This document shows positions 34,444-43,900 of a DNA stretch of 64,000 bases, one piece after another; position 1 is the stretch's first letter; each line of letters opens with the position of its first letter. This stretch comes from Labilibaculum sp. DW002 (lineage in GTDB: Bacteria > Bacteroidota > Bacteroidia > Bacteroidales > Marinifilaceae): assembly GCF_029029525.1 (NCBI RefSeq), contig NZ_JAKJSC010000005.1:186001-250000 (forward strand). The letters run 5' to 3'. The translations under genes were made by a program, and so were the position numbers. The notes below the pieces were generated by a model. That model did not search any database and was not told the DNA's origin. It saw nothing but the letters and a program-made list of their open reading frames with translations.

Positions 34444-34788
34444 TTATCGATTTGCGCAATTTACACATTTCTTACTTTCAGGCATAATCATTATTCTTCC
34501 TAAAGGAATTGTTTGGCCACATTTAATGCATTTGCCAAAATCATCTGAATCTATATTTTTCAAAGCATCTTTTAAAGCAATGTATTGACTTTCTTTTTTT
34601 CTTAAGGCAGCTTCATTTACACTTTTGTTATTGATTGCATCCATTCTGCTAACTCTGCCAATGGCACAATCTGGTGAAATAGGTTGCGTAAGATCTTTTA
34701 GCATTTCGATTTCTTTTTCCAATTTAGAAATTCGATCGATTATTTGGGTTTCTATTTCTGTCTTATTAAGTTTTTGCATTGTTTGCAT
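34444..34788 (-). CDS. DksA/TraR family zinc-finger protein
   Basis: 114 aa. The N-terminal two thirds form a helical hairpin (coiled coil, residues 5-85), and the C-terminus has a four-Cys zinc finger, GKCIKCGQTIPLGRI and KKCVNCA. GRVSRMDAINN is the usual RM(S)R(V)D-type block. Such proteins bind the RNA polymerase secondary channel, sometimes with ppGpp. The DksA-tip DxxDxA acidic motif is not obvious, so it may be a structural relative. MQTMQ gives two possible starts; the first (34788) is used. Confidence 0.85.
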   Translation of the reverse strand: MQTMQKLNKTEIETQIIDRISKLEKEIEMLKDLTQPISPDCAIGRVSRMDAINNKSVNEAALRKKESQYIALKDALKNIDSDDFGKCIKCGQTIPLGRIMIMPESKKCVNCANR

Positions 34789-35071
34789 TAATTATTTTTA
34801 TCATCAAAATTAGAAGAATTAGGATAGAAACAAAATTAGTACTGCTAAGAGTCAATTATAAGTAAAGTTAGAGGCTATTTAGATTCATCCTAAAGTAATT
34901 TACACCCTTAATTTATACGCAAACGACTAGGCTGATAACTCACTTCTTTATACTTTTGAATAATAATTAATTGCTGCTTGAGTATTTTGGAAACGATTGC
35001 GTGTTAGGTTGTTTCAATAAATTATCAAGTCGTTATTTAGCATTTTTTTCATTCATTTATTTAAAAGAGAA

Positions 35072-35890
35072 ATGAACAAGATAGTTGAAAAAGAACATTT
35101 TTCAGAGAAAATCGTAAAAATCGTTGTTGAAGCGCCTTTGATCGCAAAATCTCGCAAGCCGGGAAACTTTGTTATTTTACGTGTTGGTGAAAAAGGAGAA
35201 CGTATTCCTTTGACCATTGCAGGAGCTAATGTAGAAAAAGGAACAATCGACCTGGTAGTACAAAAAATGGGTGTTTCTTCTACAAAAGTATGTGATCTTG
35301 AAGTTGGTGAATATATTACCGACTTAGTAGGACCACTTGGTAAGCCAACTGAAATTCACAATTTAGGTACTATACTTTGTTGTGGTGGTGGTGTAGGAAA
35401 TGCACCTTTATTACCAATTGTTGAAGCTTATAAAAAAGCGGGAAACAAGGTAATTACCATTTTGGCTGCTCGTAATAAGGATTTAATCATTCTTGAAGAT
35501 GAAATGCGCAAGCATTCAGACGAGTTGATTGTAATGACAGACGATGGTTCCTATGGTAAAAAAGGTTTAATAACTGAAGGAATGGAAGAGGTTATTAAAA
35601 GAGAGAAGATTGATGAGTGTGTGACTATTGGTCCTGCAATCATGATGAAATTCTGTTCTTTATTAACTAAGAAGTATGAAATACCTACTGTTGCTAGTTT
35701 GAATAGTATCATGGTAGACGGTACAGGAATGTGCGGTGCTTGTCGTGTTACTGTTGGAGGTAAAACCAAATTTACTTGTGTTGATGGTCCTGAATTCGAT
35801 GCACATCAAATTGATTTTGAAGAGATGATGTCAAGACTTGGTGGTTATAAGCAGGAAGAAGTTGATAAGTATGATCAATTTCAGAAATAG
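35072..35890 (+). CDS. nfnA: NfnA-like FAD/NAD and [2Fe-2S] subunit of NADH-dependent ferredoxin:NADP+ oxidoreductase
   Basis: 272 aa of the dihydroorotate dehydrogenase electron-transfer/sulfide dehydrogenase group. The FAD site includes RIPLTIAG near residue 48 and the NAD site CCGGGVGNAPLLPIVEAYKK near 108. The [2Fe-2S] ligands sit in DGTGMCGACRVTVGG and KFTCVDGPEFDAHQ near 220-240. With NfnB 41 nt downstream it would catalyse electron-bifurcating transhydrogenation, reducing NADP+ with NADH plus reduced ferredoxin. The alternative, a sulfide dehydrogenase SudB, uses a near-identical pair. Nfn is favoured by the combined layout, but the two cannot be told apart with certainty. Confidence 0.85.
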   Translation: MNKIVEKEHFSEKIVKIVVEAPLIAKSRKPGNFVILRVGEKGERIPLTIAGANVEKGTIDLVVQKMGVSSTKVCDLEVGEYITDLVGPLGKPTEIHNLGTILCCGGGVGNAPLLPIVEAYKKAGNKVITILAARNKDLIILEDEMRKHSDELIVMTDDGSYGKKGLITEGMEEVIKREKIDECVTIGPAIMMKFCSLLTKKYEIPTVASLNSIMVDGTGMCGACRVTVGGKTKFTCVDGPEFDAHQIDFEEMMSRLGGYKQEEVDKYDQFQK

Positions 35891-35931
35891 AGAATTCAAT
35901 CTAAGAATAGCAACACAAAAATACCAGGACA

Positions 35932-37434
35932 ATGGAAAGGTCTGAAGAATATATTAAGAACGAAAGAAAACAAGACTGGAGAGTAGCCCTTCAGAAAAAA
36001 ACAAAAGCTAAAGATCGTATGTCGATTGAGAGAGTTGAAATGTCAGAAATGGCTCCAGAAGAAAGAATTAAGTCGCAAAGACTTGAAGTGAATTCTGGCT
36101 TAACAAAAGAGCAAGCTATTTTAGAAGCAACACGTTGCATGGACTGTGTTAACCCAACTTGTATGGAAGGATGCCCTGTAAGCATTAACATTCCTAAGTT
36201 TATTAAGCATATTGAGTGTGGTGAAACTCTTGAAGCTGCCTCAGTATTGAAAGAAACATCTGCTTTGCCAGCTGTTTGTGGTCGTGTTTGTCCACAGGAA
36301 TTGCAGTGTGAGCAAAAGTGTTTCTATGTTGAGAAATTAAACCAACCTGCTGTTGCAATTGGTTACCTTGAGCGTTTTGCTGCCGATTTCGAAAGAGAAT
36401 CAGGGCACGTAGCTACTCCGGAAATGGTTGCTTCAAATGGTATTAAGGTTGCTGTAATTGGTTCAGGTCCTTCAGGATTATCATTTGCTGGCGATATGGC
36501 TAAATTAGGCTATGACGTTACAGTATTCGAGGCACTTCACGAAATTGGTGGTGTGTTGAAATATGGTATCCCTGAATTCCGTTTACCAAACGCAGTAGTT
36601 GATGTAGAAATTGAAAGTTTACGCCGTATGGGAGTGAAGTTTATCACGAACTATATTGTAGGTCAAACGGCTAGTCTTGATGATTTGAAAGCTGACGGAT
36701 ACAAAGCATTTTACGTAGGATCAGGAGCTGGTTTACCACGTTTCATGAATATTCCTGGTGAGAATGCAAATGGTATCTTATCATCTAACGAGTATTTAAC
36801 TCGTGTAAACTTAATGGGTGCTGATAGCGAAGAATCTGATACTCCTGTATTAAGAGGTAAGAATGTTGTAGTTGTTGGTGGTGGTAACACGGCTATGGAC
36901 TCAGTTCGTACTGCTAAACGTTTAGGTGCTGAGCGTGCAATGATCGTTTACCGTCGTTCGGAAGAAGAAATGCCAGCACGTGTTGAAGAGGTTCACCATG
37001 CTAAGCAAGAAGGTGTTGAATTTTTGACATTGACGAATCCAATTGAGTATATTGCTGACGAAAATGGTCGTGTAGCTCAAATGAAGGTTCAGAAGATGGA
37101 ATTAGGTGAGCCGGACTCATCAGGACGAAGAAGACCAGTTCCAGTTGAAGGATCTGAGTATATTCTAGACTGTGAAGTTGTGGTAGTGGCTGTAGGTGTA
37201 TCACCAAACCCATTAATCCCTAATTCGGTTGAAGGTCTTGATGTCTCTAAGTGGGGAACTATTGAGGTTGTAAAAGATAAGATGCAGTCATCTATTCCGG
37301 AAATGTTTGCTGGAGGTGATATTGTTCGTGGTGGTGCAACTGTAATTCTTGCAATGGGTGATGGTAGAAAAGCTGCTAAGAATATGGATATCTATTTGCA
37401 AGAGAAGTATTTGTCTAAAAAAGTAGAACTTTAA
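35932..37434 (+). CDS. nfnB: NfnB-like/glutamate synthase small-subunit-like flavoprotein
   Basis: 500 aa. The N-terminus binds two [4Fe-4S] clusters: CMDCVNPTCMEGCPV near residue 80 and CGRVCPQELQCEQKC near 118. Then FAD (AVIGSGPSGLSFAGDMA near 172) and NADPH (VVVGGGNTAMDSVRTAKRL near 310) Rossmann folds, ending with AGGDIVRGGATVILAMGDGRKAA. This is the NfnB/GltD-homotetramer architecture. Adjacency to NfnA decides for Nfn rather than a true glutamate synthase; no large gltB subunit is present. It forms one operon with the ferritin-like gene 11 nt further on. Confidence 0.88.
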   Translation: MERSEEYIKNERKQDWRVALQKKTKAKDRMSIERVEMSEMAPEERIKSQRLEVNSGLTKEQAILEATRCMDCVNPTCMEGCPVSINIPKFIKHIECGETLEAASVLKETSALPAVCGRVCPQELQCEQKCFYVEKLNQPAVAIGYLERFAADFERESGHVATPEMVASNGIKVAVIGSGPSGLSFAGDMAKLGYDVTVFEALHEIGGVLKYGIPEFRLPNAVVDVEIESLRRMGVKFITNYIVGQTASLDDLKADGYKAFYVGSGAGLPRFMNIPGENANGILSSNEYLTRVNLMGADSEESDTPVLRGKNVVVVGGGNTAMDSVRTAKRLGAERAMIVYRRSEEEMPARVEEVHHAKQEGVEFLTLTNPIEYIADENGRVAQMKVQKMELGEPDSSGRRRPVPVEGSEYILDCEVVVVAVGVSPNPLIPNSVEGLDVSKWGTIEVVKDKMQSSIPEMFAGGDIVRGGATVILAMGDGRKAAKNMDIYLQEKYLSKKVEL

Positions 37435-37445
37435 AATTAATAGCT

Positions 37446-37904
37446 ATGAAAGAGTTCAAATCAATAAATGACATCCTTGATTTTGCCATTAACGAAGAAG
37501 CTATGGCGGCTGAATTTTATACTGCACTTGCAGCTAAAATGAAGCACAAGCAAATTAAAGAAACGTTTGAGCAATACGCAATTGAAGAATTAGGACACCG
37601 TGCTAAGCTTGAAGCTATCAAGAATGGTAAAGGGCAGGATTTTTCTGATGCAAAAGTTGCTGACATGAAAATTGCAGACTACTTAGTTGAAGTTGATGAG
37701 GATAAAACTAATATGACTTATCAGGAGGCATTAACCATTGCTATGAAAAAAGAAAAATCTGCTTTCAGGTTATATAGCGATTTGGCTGCTGCCACTACCG
37801 ATGAAGTTGCGAAGAAGTTATTCTTAAACTTAGCTCAAGAAGAGGCTAAGCATAAGTTAAGATTCGAAGTAGAATACGACGAAAATATCTTAACAGAGAA
37901 TTAA
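37446..37904 (+). CDS. Ferritin-like/rubrerythrin-type di-iron protein
   Basis: 152 aa, a four-helix bundle without a rubredoxin domain. Ligand motifs are INEEAMAAEFY (helix 1), IEELGHRAKLE (helix 2, ExxH), MKKEKSAFRLY (helix 3) and AQEEAKHKLRFE (helix 4, ExxH), so both halves of a di-iron site are complete. It probably reduces peroxide or handles iron. Cotranscription with NfnAB suggests it receives electrons from NADPH or ferredoxin, which is inference. A terminator follows. Confidence 0.88.
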   Translation: MKEFKSINDILDFAINEEAMAAEFYTALAAKMKHKQIKETFEQYAIEELGHRAKLEAIKNGKGQDFSDAKVADMKIADYLVEVDEDKTNMTYQEALTIAMKKEKSAFRLYSDLAAATTDEVAKKLFLNLAQEEAKHKLRFEVEYDENILTEN

Positions 37905-37927
37905 AAAAGAATAAATATATTTTTGGA

Positions 37928-37958
37928 AAGAGCCTTGTATTCACAAGGCTCTTTTTTT
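37928..37958 (+). terminator. Rho-independent terminator
   Basis: Perfect stem AAGAGCCTTGT/ACAAGGCTCTT (37928-37938 with 37943-37953) followed by a T-run. Confidence 0.92.
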
Positions 37959-38076
37959 TGTGTTTGAAATTCTTTTGCATTGATTGTGAATATTTTGTAA
38001 CTTTTAAAGTCAATCGCCTTTATAAAAAAATGAGGGTGTTATTATTTACAAATAGGGTCAACTAATAAAATTTAGA

Positions 38077-38532
38077 ATGAGAATTTTTAGGACATTTGAA
38101 GAGATTATTGATTATGCAATTGGTAAGGAAATGGATGAAATTGAGTTTTATTCTGAGATTGCAAATCGGATGGAAAGGAAAAATGTAAAAAGGCTTTTTA
38201 GAAATATAGCCTTAGAAAAAACTGCAAGAATGCTTCGTTTGGAGAAAATTAAAGATGTAAAATCTGGATTAAATTGGGAGGAGATTGAAGATCTTAAAAT
38301 TGAGAATAGTCTAGAGGAGGTAGATCATCGTAAAAATGATTTGTCTTATCAGGATGCATTGATTATTGCAATGAAAAAAGAGAAGATGAAATTTAAGTTT
38401 TATTCTGAAATGGCAGAAGGAGCTGAAAACAAAGAATGTAAGGAGACATTTCTTGCTTTGGCTAGTGCTGAGGCTCGTCATAAATTAAAATTTGAAATTG
38501 AATATGACGAACATGTTTTGGTTGAGAATTAA
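38077..38532 (+). CDS. Ferritin-like paralogue with altered di-iron site
   Basis: 151 aa, clearly a paralogue of the preceding protein (shared SYQDAL-IIAMKKEK, KFKFYSEMAE, DEHVLVEN). The helix-2 motif is changed: LEKTARMLRLE stands where the neighbour has IEELGHRAKLE, so the His of ExxH is lost. Helix 4 (SAEARHKLKFE) is kept. A half-site may bind one metal or none. It lies after the terminator of the Nfn operon and has its own transcript and terminator. The change implies a new role, perhaps regulatory or structural. Confidence 0.85.
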   Translation: MRIFRTFEEIIDYAIGKEMDEIEFYSEIANRMERKNVKRLFRNIALEKTARMLRLEKIKDVKSGLNWEEIEDLKIENSLEEVDHRKNDLSYQDALIIAMKKEKMKFKFYSEMAEGAENKECKETFLALASAEARHKLKFEIEYDEHVLVEN

Positions 38533-38564
38533 GAGGATGTTAAGATTTATTAAAATGAAGTAAT

Positions 38565-38606
38565 AAAATCGAAATTTCAGGCTGAGATTTCGATTTTGCT
38601 TTTTTA
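38565..38606 (+). terminator. Rho-independent terminator
   Basis: Perfect 11-bp stem AAAATCGAAAT/ATTTCGATTTT (38565-38575 with 38587-38597), then GCTTTTTTA. Confidence 0.88.
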
Positions 38607-38627
38607 TGGTTCAATTGTTGTAGATAT

Positions 38628-38658
38628 TTTGTTTTCCAAGCTGACTTTCGTATTTTTG
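38628..38658 (+). promoter_or_regulatory. Bacteroidota promoter for the LysM-PBP gene
   Basis: TTTG (38628-38631), 19 nt, TATTTTTG (38651-38658) exactly fits TTTG-N19-TAnnTTTG. The ATG follows 47 nt later. Confidence 0.8.
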
Positions 38659-38704
38659 TTAGCTATTCTAATTGAACTATAAATATTTGAAATACAGATA
38701 ATTA

Positions 38705-40639
38705 ATGAATTATTTTTTTCGAAGTATTCTTCTGATATGTCTTTTGTTTGAGACATTAAATTTTGCACATGCTCAGTCAACTACTATTGAGTTATCTAAT
38801 AATAAGGTAGTTGTAGGTGGACAGACGTGTTTTTTACATCTGGTTAAAGAGAAGCAAACTTTGTTTTCCATTAGCCGGGCTTATGGTGTTGAGCTTTCTG
38901 TTATTCTACAAGTGAACCATAAAACAGAGGTAACAGTAAATGTTGGTGAGGTGTTAAGAATTCCGGTTGTTGATTCAAAAACAGCTGTTGCTCCTATGTT
39001 GGTTAAGAAGGAAGATGATCAATTCATCTATCATGTCATAAAGAAGAATGATACGTTCTTTTCTCTTTCTAAAAAATATGATCTCTCTATTGATGTTCTT
39101 AAAAAATCAAATCCAAACATTGGGGATGTATTAAGTTTAGGTTCTGTTTTTATGGTTCCCAAAGGAATTAAAAAAGAGAAAAAAGTTATCGTACAAACTC
39201 ACCCTAAACACGATAAAAAATACTATTATCATGTTATTCAGAAAGGGGATACTGAATCAGCTATAGCACGAAAATTTTTCATGAAATTGAGGAAGTTTAG
39301 GAAGTTAAATCCTCAATTAAAAGGCAAAGCTCTTACGATTGGTAGTTGGGTTAGAATTCCGAGGTATCTTGTTCCACCAGAATATTTTGTTGAGAAACCA
39401 GTTGAGAAAGATACAATAGTTCAAGAAATTGAAGAGGATAAACTTATTGTTAATGAGGTGGTTGAAAGACCTTTGTCGCAACAGAAAATTCGAATTGCCT
39501 TATTTTTACCTTTGTATTTAGAAGCGAATGATACAATTAATGAAATTGTTACTTATAAGGATACATTAAGAATTGTAAATGAGCGTAACACTAGAACTGT
39601 ATTTCCAAAGTCACATAATTTCATCCGTTTTTATCAAGGGATTCTTTTGGCAGTAGATTCATTGCAAAAAGAAGGTTTGTCGGTTGATTTACATGTGTTC
39701 GATACTGAGAGAAAACCTGAGAGAGTTCAACGCATCCTTTCTGGTATTCAATACACAGATTTAGATTTTATAATTGGCCCTGTTTATTCAAATACATTTT
39801 CACTTGTTGCTAGTTTTGCTCAAAAAAGAGGAATTCCTATTATTTCACCTCTTTCTCCGAAGAATTCGCTGTTAAAAACGAATCCATTTGTTATTCAGTT
39901 AAATACTTCCATAGAGTCTATTTGTGGTCGTATTTCTGATTATGTGGGCTCTGATCTCGAAATGAAAAATCTTATTGTGGTTCATCCAGATCGCTACCAG
40001 CATTTGAGTGAATATCAGTTGGTAAAAGATATCGAACGTCAGTTATTCGAGAAAGGTGAGTATTGGAAGAATGATGAGATGAGTTATCGAAAAATATCAT
40101 TTGAAGAATACGGTCTTTTCGGGATTGAAAGAATTTTATCAGATACCTGCGAAAATGTTATTTTATTGCCTTCCACAAAGCAACCATACGTTGAAAATAT
40201 TATTTCAAATTTAAATGTTTTAAGTCAAAGATTTGCTATTCGTTTAATGGGTTTTCCTGTTTGGAAACGATACAATAGTTTAGAGTCAGAGCTTTTTTAC
40301 AATTTGAATTTGAGTATTTTAACGCCTTATCATATTGATTATAAGGAAGAGAAGATTGAAAACTTTGTAAGTAGTTTTAGGACTAAATTTAAATGTGAGC
40401 CAAATGATTTTAGTTTTAGAGGTTTTGATTTGTGTCGTTACTTTACGAAGGCAGTTAGTCAATACGGAAATCATTTTCCAGATCATTTAAGCGAGTTGCA
40501 AATTGATCTTTTGCAATCTCATTTTGATTTTAAGAGGGTAAACGCTTTTGGCGGATTAGAGAATCAAGGTGTTCATTTTGTGAACTACTCAAGAGATTTT
40601 AAAATCAGACATCATGTTCCTAACTTTGAAAGCAAGTAG
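38705..40639 (+). CDS. LysM plus type-1 periplasmic-binding fold protein
   Basis: 644 aa with a signal peptide (cleavage near residue 23, AHAQS). Three LysM domains follow: HLVKEKQTLFSISRAYGVEL, IYHVIKKNDTFFSLSKKYDL and YYHVIQKGDTESAIARKFF, ending near residue 220. From about 260 a leucine/amino-acid-binding-type fold begins (RIALFLPLYLEAND, DFIIGPVYSNTFSLVASFAQ, IPIISPLSPKNSLL). The combination is common and uncharacterised in Bacteroidota; it would bind peptidoglycan through LysM and an unknown ligand through the PBP. It is monocistronic, with its own promoter and terminator. Confidence 0.88.
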   Translation: MNYFFRSILLICLLFETLNFAHAQSTTIELSNNKVVVGGQTCFLHLVKEKQTLFSISRAYGVELSVILQVNHKTEVTVNVGEVLRIPVVDSKTAVAPMLVKKEDDQFIYHVIKKNDTFFSLSKKYDLSIDVLKKSNPNIGDVLSLGSVFMVPKGIKKEKKVIVQTHPKHDKKYYYHVIQKGDTESAIARKFFMKLRKFRKLNPQLKGKALTIGSWVRIPRYLVPPEYFVEKPVEKDTIVQEIEEDKLIVNEVVERPLSQQKIRIALFLPLYLEANDTINEIVTYKDTLRIVNERNTRTVFPKSHNFIRFYQGILLAVDSLQKEGLSVDLHVFDTERKPERVQRILSGIQYTDLDFIIGPVYSNTFSLVASFAQKRGIPIISPLSPKNSLLKTNPFVIQLNTSIESICGRISDYVGSDLEMKNLIVVHPDRYQHLSEYQLVKDIERQLFEKGEYWKNDEMSYRKISFEEYGLFGIERILSDTCENVILLPSTKQPYVENIISNLNVLSQRFAIRLMGFPVWKRYNSLESELFYNLNLSILTPYHIDYKEEKIENFVSSFRTKFKCEPNDFSFRGFDLCRYFTKAVSQYGNHFPDHLSELQIDLLQSHFDFKRVNAFGGLENQGVHFVNYSRDFKIRHHVPNFESK

Positions 40640-40680
40640 AAGATTATCTGAAAAAAAATACTAAATTATTATTATAGTAA

Positions 40681-40712
40681 AAGGCCGAATCTTAGAGATT
40701 CAGCCTTTTTTT
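40681..40712 (+). terminator. Rho-independent terminator
   Basis: AAGGCCGAATCT/AGATTCAGCCTT with one mismatch and a long T-run. Confidence 0.85.
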
Positions 40713-40935
40713 TATATCCGAAAATGGATAAATCATCCAAAAAGGGATGTAGATATAGATCGTTACGGAAAGGCTTATGCATGCTATGTTTTTCTCATAG
40801 CTTTGTATATGTATCCATTATCGGAGAAAATACGGGATTCGTAAAATTCCTGTAAGTCCCATAAAGAGAGAACTTAGCATTTGGTGGTATAGACTTTGTT
40901 TAATTTTTAAGGTTAGTTACCTAAAGTCCTATGTT

Positions 40936-43900
40936 ATGAAAAAATATTTACTCTTGGGATACCTATGCGTATTCTCCACTATTTTATTTGCTCAATTAGA
41001 TCCTCCTGTCTTAACTGCAAATGGCAGTGCTACCGTGGATGCTAGTTTTGTTATTACTTTTACGGAAGTTGCAGGTTGGGAGGCTGTAACATCTCCTGAG
41101 CCTATTGTCACTTATAATGGTGTAACTTTAACAAAAGATACTGACTACACTTTAAGTTACGATCCTAATGAACTTACATTAATTCCTTCAGGAGGTAACA
41201 CAGCATTGCAAACATCGGCTACTGCTAATGTTACTATTGATGTAGATGGATATAATCAGGCTATAGTAGAACAGATAATTGGTCATGGAGTTCCTACAAA
41301 ATTAGGTGTTGAAACTGAACCAGTAGCTGATATAGTGAATGGAAGCGCTTTTTCAACACAACCAGAAATTGAGGTTCAAGATCAATATGGAAATAGATGT
41401 ACTAGTGATGGTCCGCGTGAGATTACTGTGGCAAAAGCAGATGGTGGCACTTGGACATTAGGAGGTACCTTAGTGCAAAATGCAGACACTGGATTACTTA
41501 CTTATTCTGATTTATCAGCAACAAGTAATGTAGTCGTATCAACTGCGCAAATTAGTTTTTCTGCTGATGTAACTGCTGTGAACTCAGCAACATTTAATAT
41601 TCCGCTAACAAGCCCACCTCCTCTAACTGCAGGAACAGATAATGATATCGATTCTGATATTGTTATATTATTTACAGATGATGGGAATTGGGCAGATTCA
41701 ATTCAAACTTTATCTTATAGAGGTACCGTTTTAACTGTAACAACAGATTATGTTGTTGATAAAGGAGTGGGTACAATTAGTTTAAAACCAGGAGGAGGTA
41801 ATTCAGTCTTACAAGCTGCTGGTGCTGGCAATGTGGAAATTACTGCTAATACTTATAGTGTAGCAACAGTGTCTCAAACTTTAACACACGGAGCAGCAAG
41901 CCAACTTTCTATAACAACTCAACCAACAGCGCCAACTTCAAATGGAGGTGCTTTGGCAACTCAACCAATACTTCAACTTAAAGATCAGTACAATAATAAT
42001 TGCACTACAGATGGTACTAGCATAGTTACATTGAGCGAAACGGGTGATGGAACTTGGACCGTAGATGGAACAAATCCTACTGCATCTTCAGGTATAATTA
42101 CCTTTACGGATCTTACTGCAAGCAGTAATGTTGAAGTTGCCAATGCTACACTTACTTTTGAAATTGCTTCTTTTACACTTGCTTCAGATGCTTTTACAAT
42201 TCCAGTAAATCCTTCTCCAGCACTTACTGCAGCAACAGATCCTACTGTTGATGCTAATTTCAATATTAATTATGCGAACGATGCAACTTGGGAGACAAGT
42301 ATTGCCTCTGTTAGCTATAATGGATCTTCGCTAGCTTTAGGTACTGATTATACAATTGATACAGGATCAAATTTTATTACTTTTATTCCTTCAGGAGGTA
42401 ATAGTGAACTTCAAACTCCTCACGATGTAAGTACAAATAGTGAAATTTTGATCGTTGCCAATGGTTATGCCGATGCAACAATAAATCAGAACTTAATTCA
42501 TGGTGCAGCAAGCCAACTTTCTATAACAACTCAACCAACAGCTCCAGGATCAAATGGAGGTGCTTTGGCAACGCAACCAATTCTTAATCTGCAAGATCAA
42601 TATGGTAATCTTTGTACTACTGATGATGTTAGCACAGTTACATTGAGCGAAACAGGTGATGGAACTTGGACAGTAGATGGAACAAATCCTACTGCATCCT
42701 CAGGTATAATTACCTATACGGATCTTACTGCAAGCAGTAATGTTGAAGTTGCTAATGCTACACTTACTTTTGAAATTGCTTCTTTTACACTTGCTTCAGA
42801 TGCTTTTACAATTCCAGTAAATCCTTTTCCAGCACTTACTGCAGCAACAGATCCTACTGTTGATGCTAATTTCAATATTAATTATGCGAACGATGTAACT
42901 TGGGAGACAAGTATTACCTCTGTTAGTTATAATGGAGCTTCACTAGTTTTAGGTACTGATTATACAATTGACACAGGATCTGATTTTATTACTTTTATTC
43001 CTTCAGGAGGTAATAGTGAACTTCAAACTCCTCACGATGGAAGTACAAATAGTGAGATTTTGATCGTTGCTAATGGTTATGCCGATGCAACAATAAATCA
43101 GAACTTAATTCATGGTGCCGCAAGTCAATTTTTAATTACTACTCAACCAACAGCTCCAGGATCAAATGGTGGTGTTTTAGTTACTCAACCAGTACTTCAA
43201 CTTAAAGATCAGTACAATAATAATTGCACTACGGATGGAACAAGTACAGTTACATTAAGCGAAACTGGTGATGGAACCTGGACAGTAGATGGAACAAATC
43301 CTGCTGCATCTACTGGAGTCATTACTTTTACTGATTTAACAGCAACAAGTGATGTAAAGGTTGATAATGCAACAATCACCTTTGATTTGGGTTCTTTCTC
43401 TTTGGAATCAAATGCATTTATTATCGATGTTAATGCAGCTCCAACTTTAACAGCAGCATTAGGTGCAACTGTAGATGATCCATTTGAAATCTCATACAGT
43501 GATAATGTATATTGGGAATCAAATATCGATTCAATAAAATTTAACGGTAATATTGTGCCTTTAAGCGCTTATTCATTCAATTCTACTACTAATAAAATAA
43601 CTTTTACTCCATCGGCGGATCCTTCCTTGCAAACAGCAATATCGGCTAATTTGGAAATTTTTGTTGCTACTTATGGTGTTGCAAGTGTAACGCAAGAAAT
43701 AGGGCATGGCGCTGCAGCAAAAATAGCAATGCAAGTAGAACCTGTTGCTTCAGCAGTTAATGGAGATCCATTTACAACGCAACCGATCGTTGAGATTCAA
43801 GATCAGTATGATAATGTATGTACAACAAATAGTTCTGTTTCAATAACAGCAAGTGAGGATGATCCAGGAAGTTGGACTCTTGGTGGGGCAAAGGTCGGTA

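Noticed and set aside
35932-37434. True glutamate synthase (gltD)
   Set aside because: No large subunit gene is nearby and the NfnA-like partner lies immediately upstream, so an Nfn-type enzyme is more likely.
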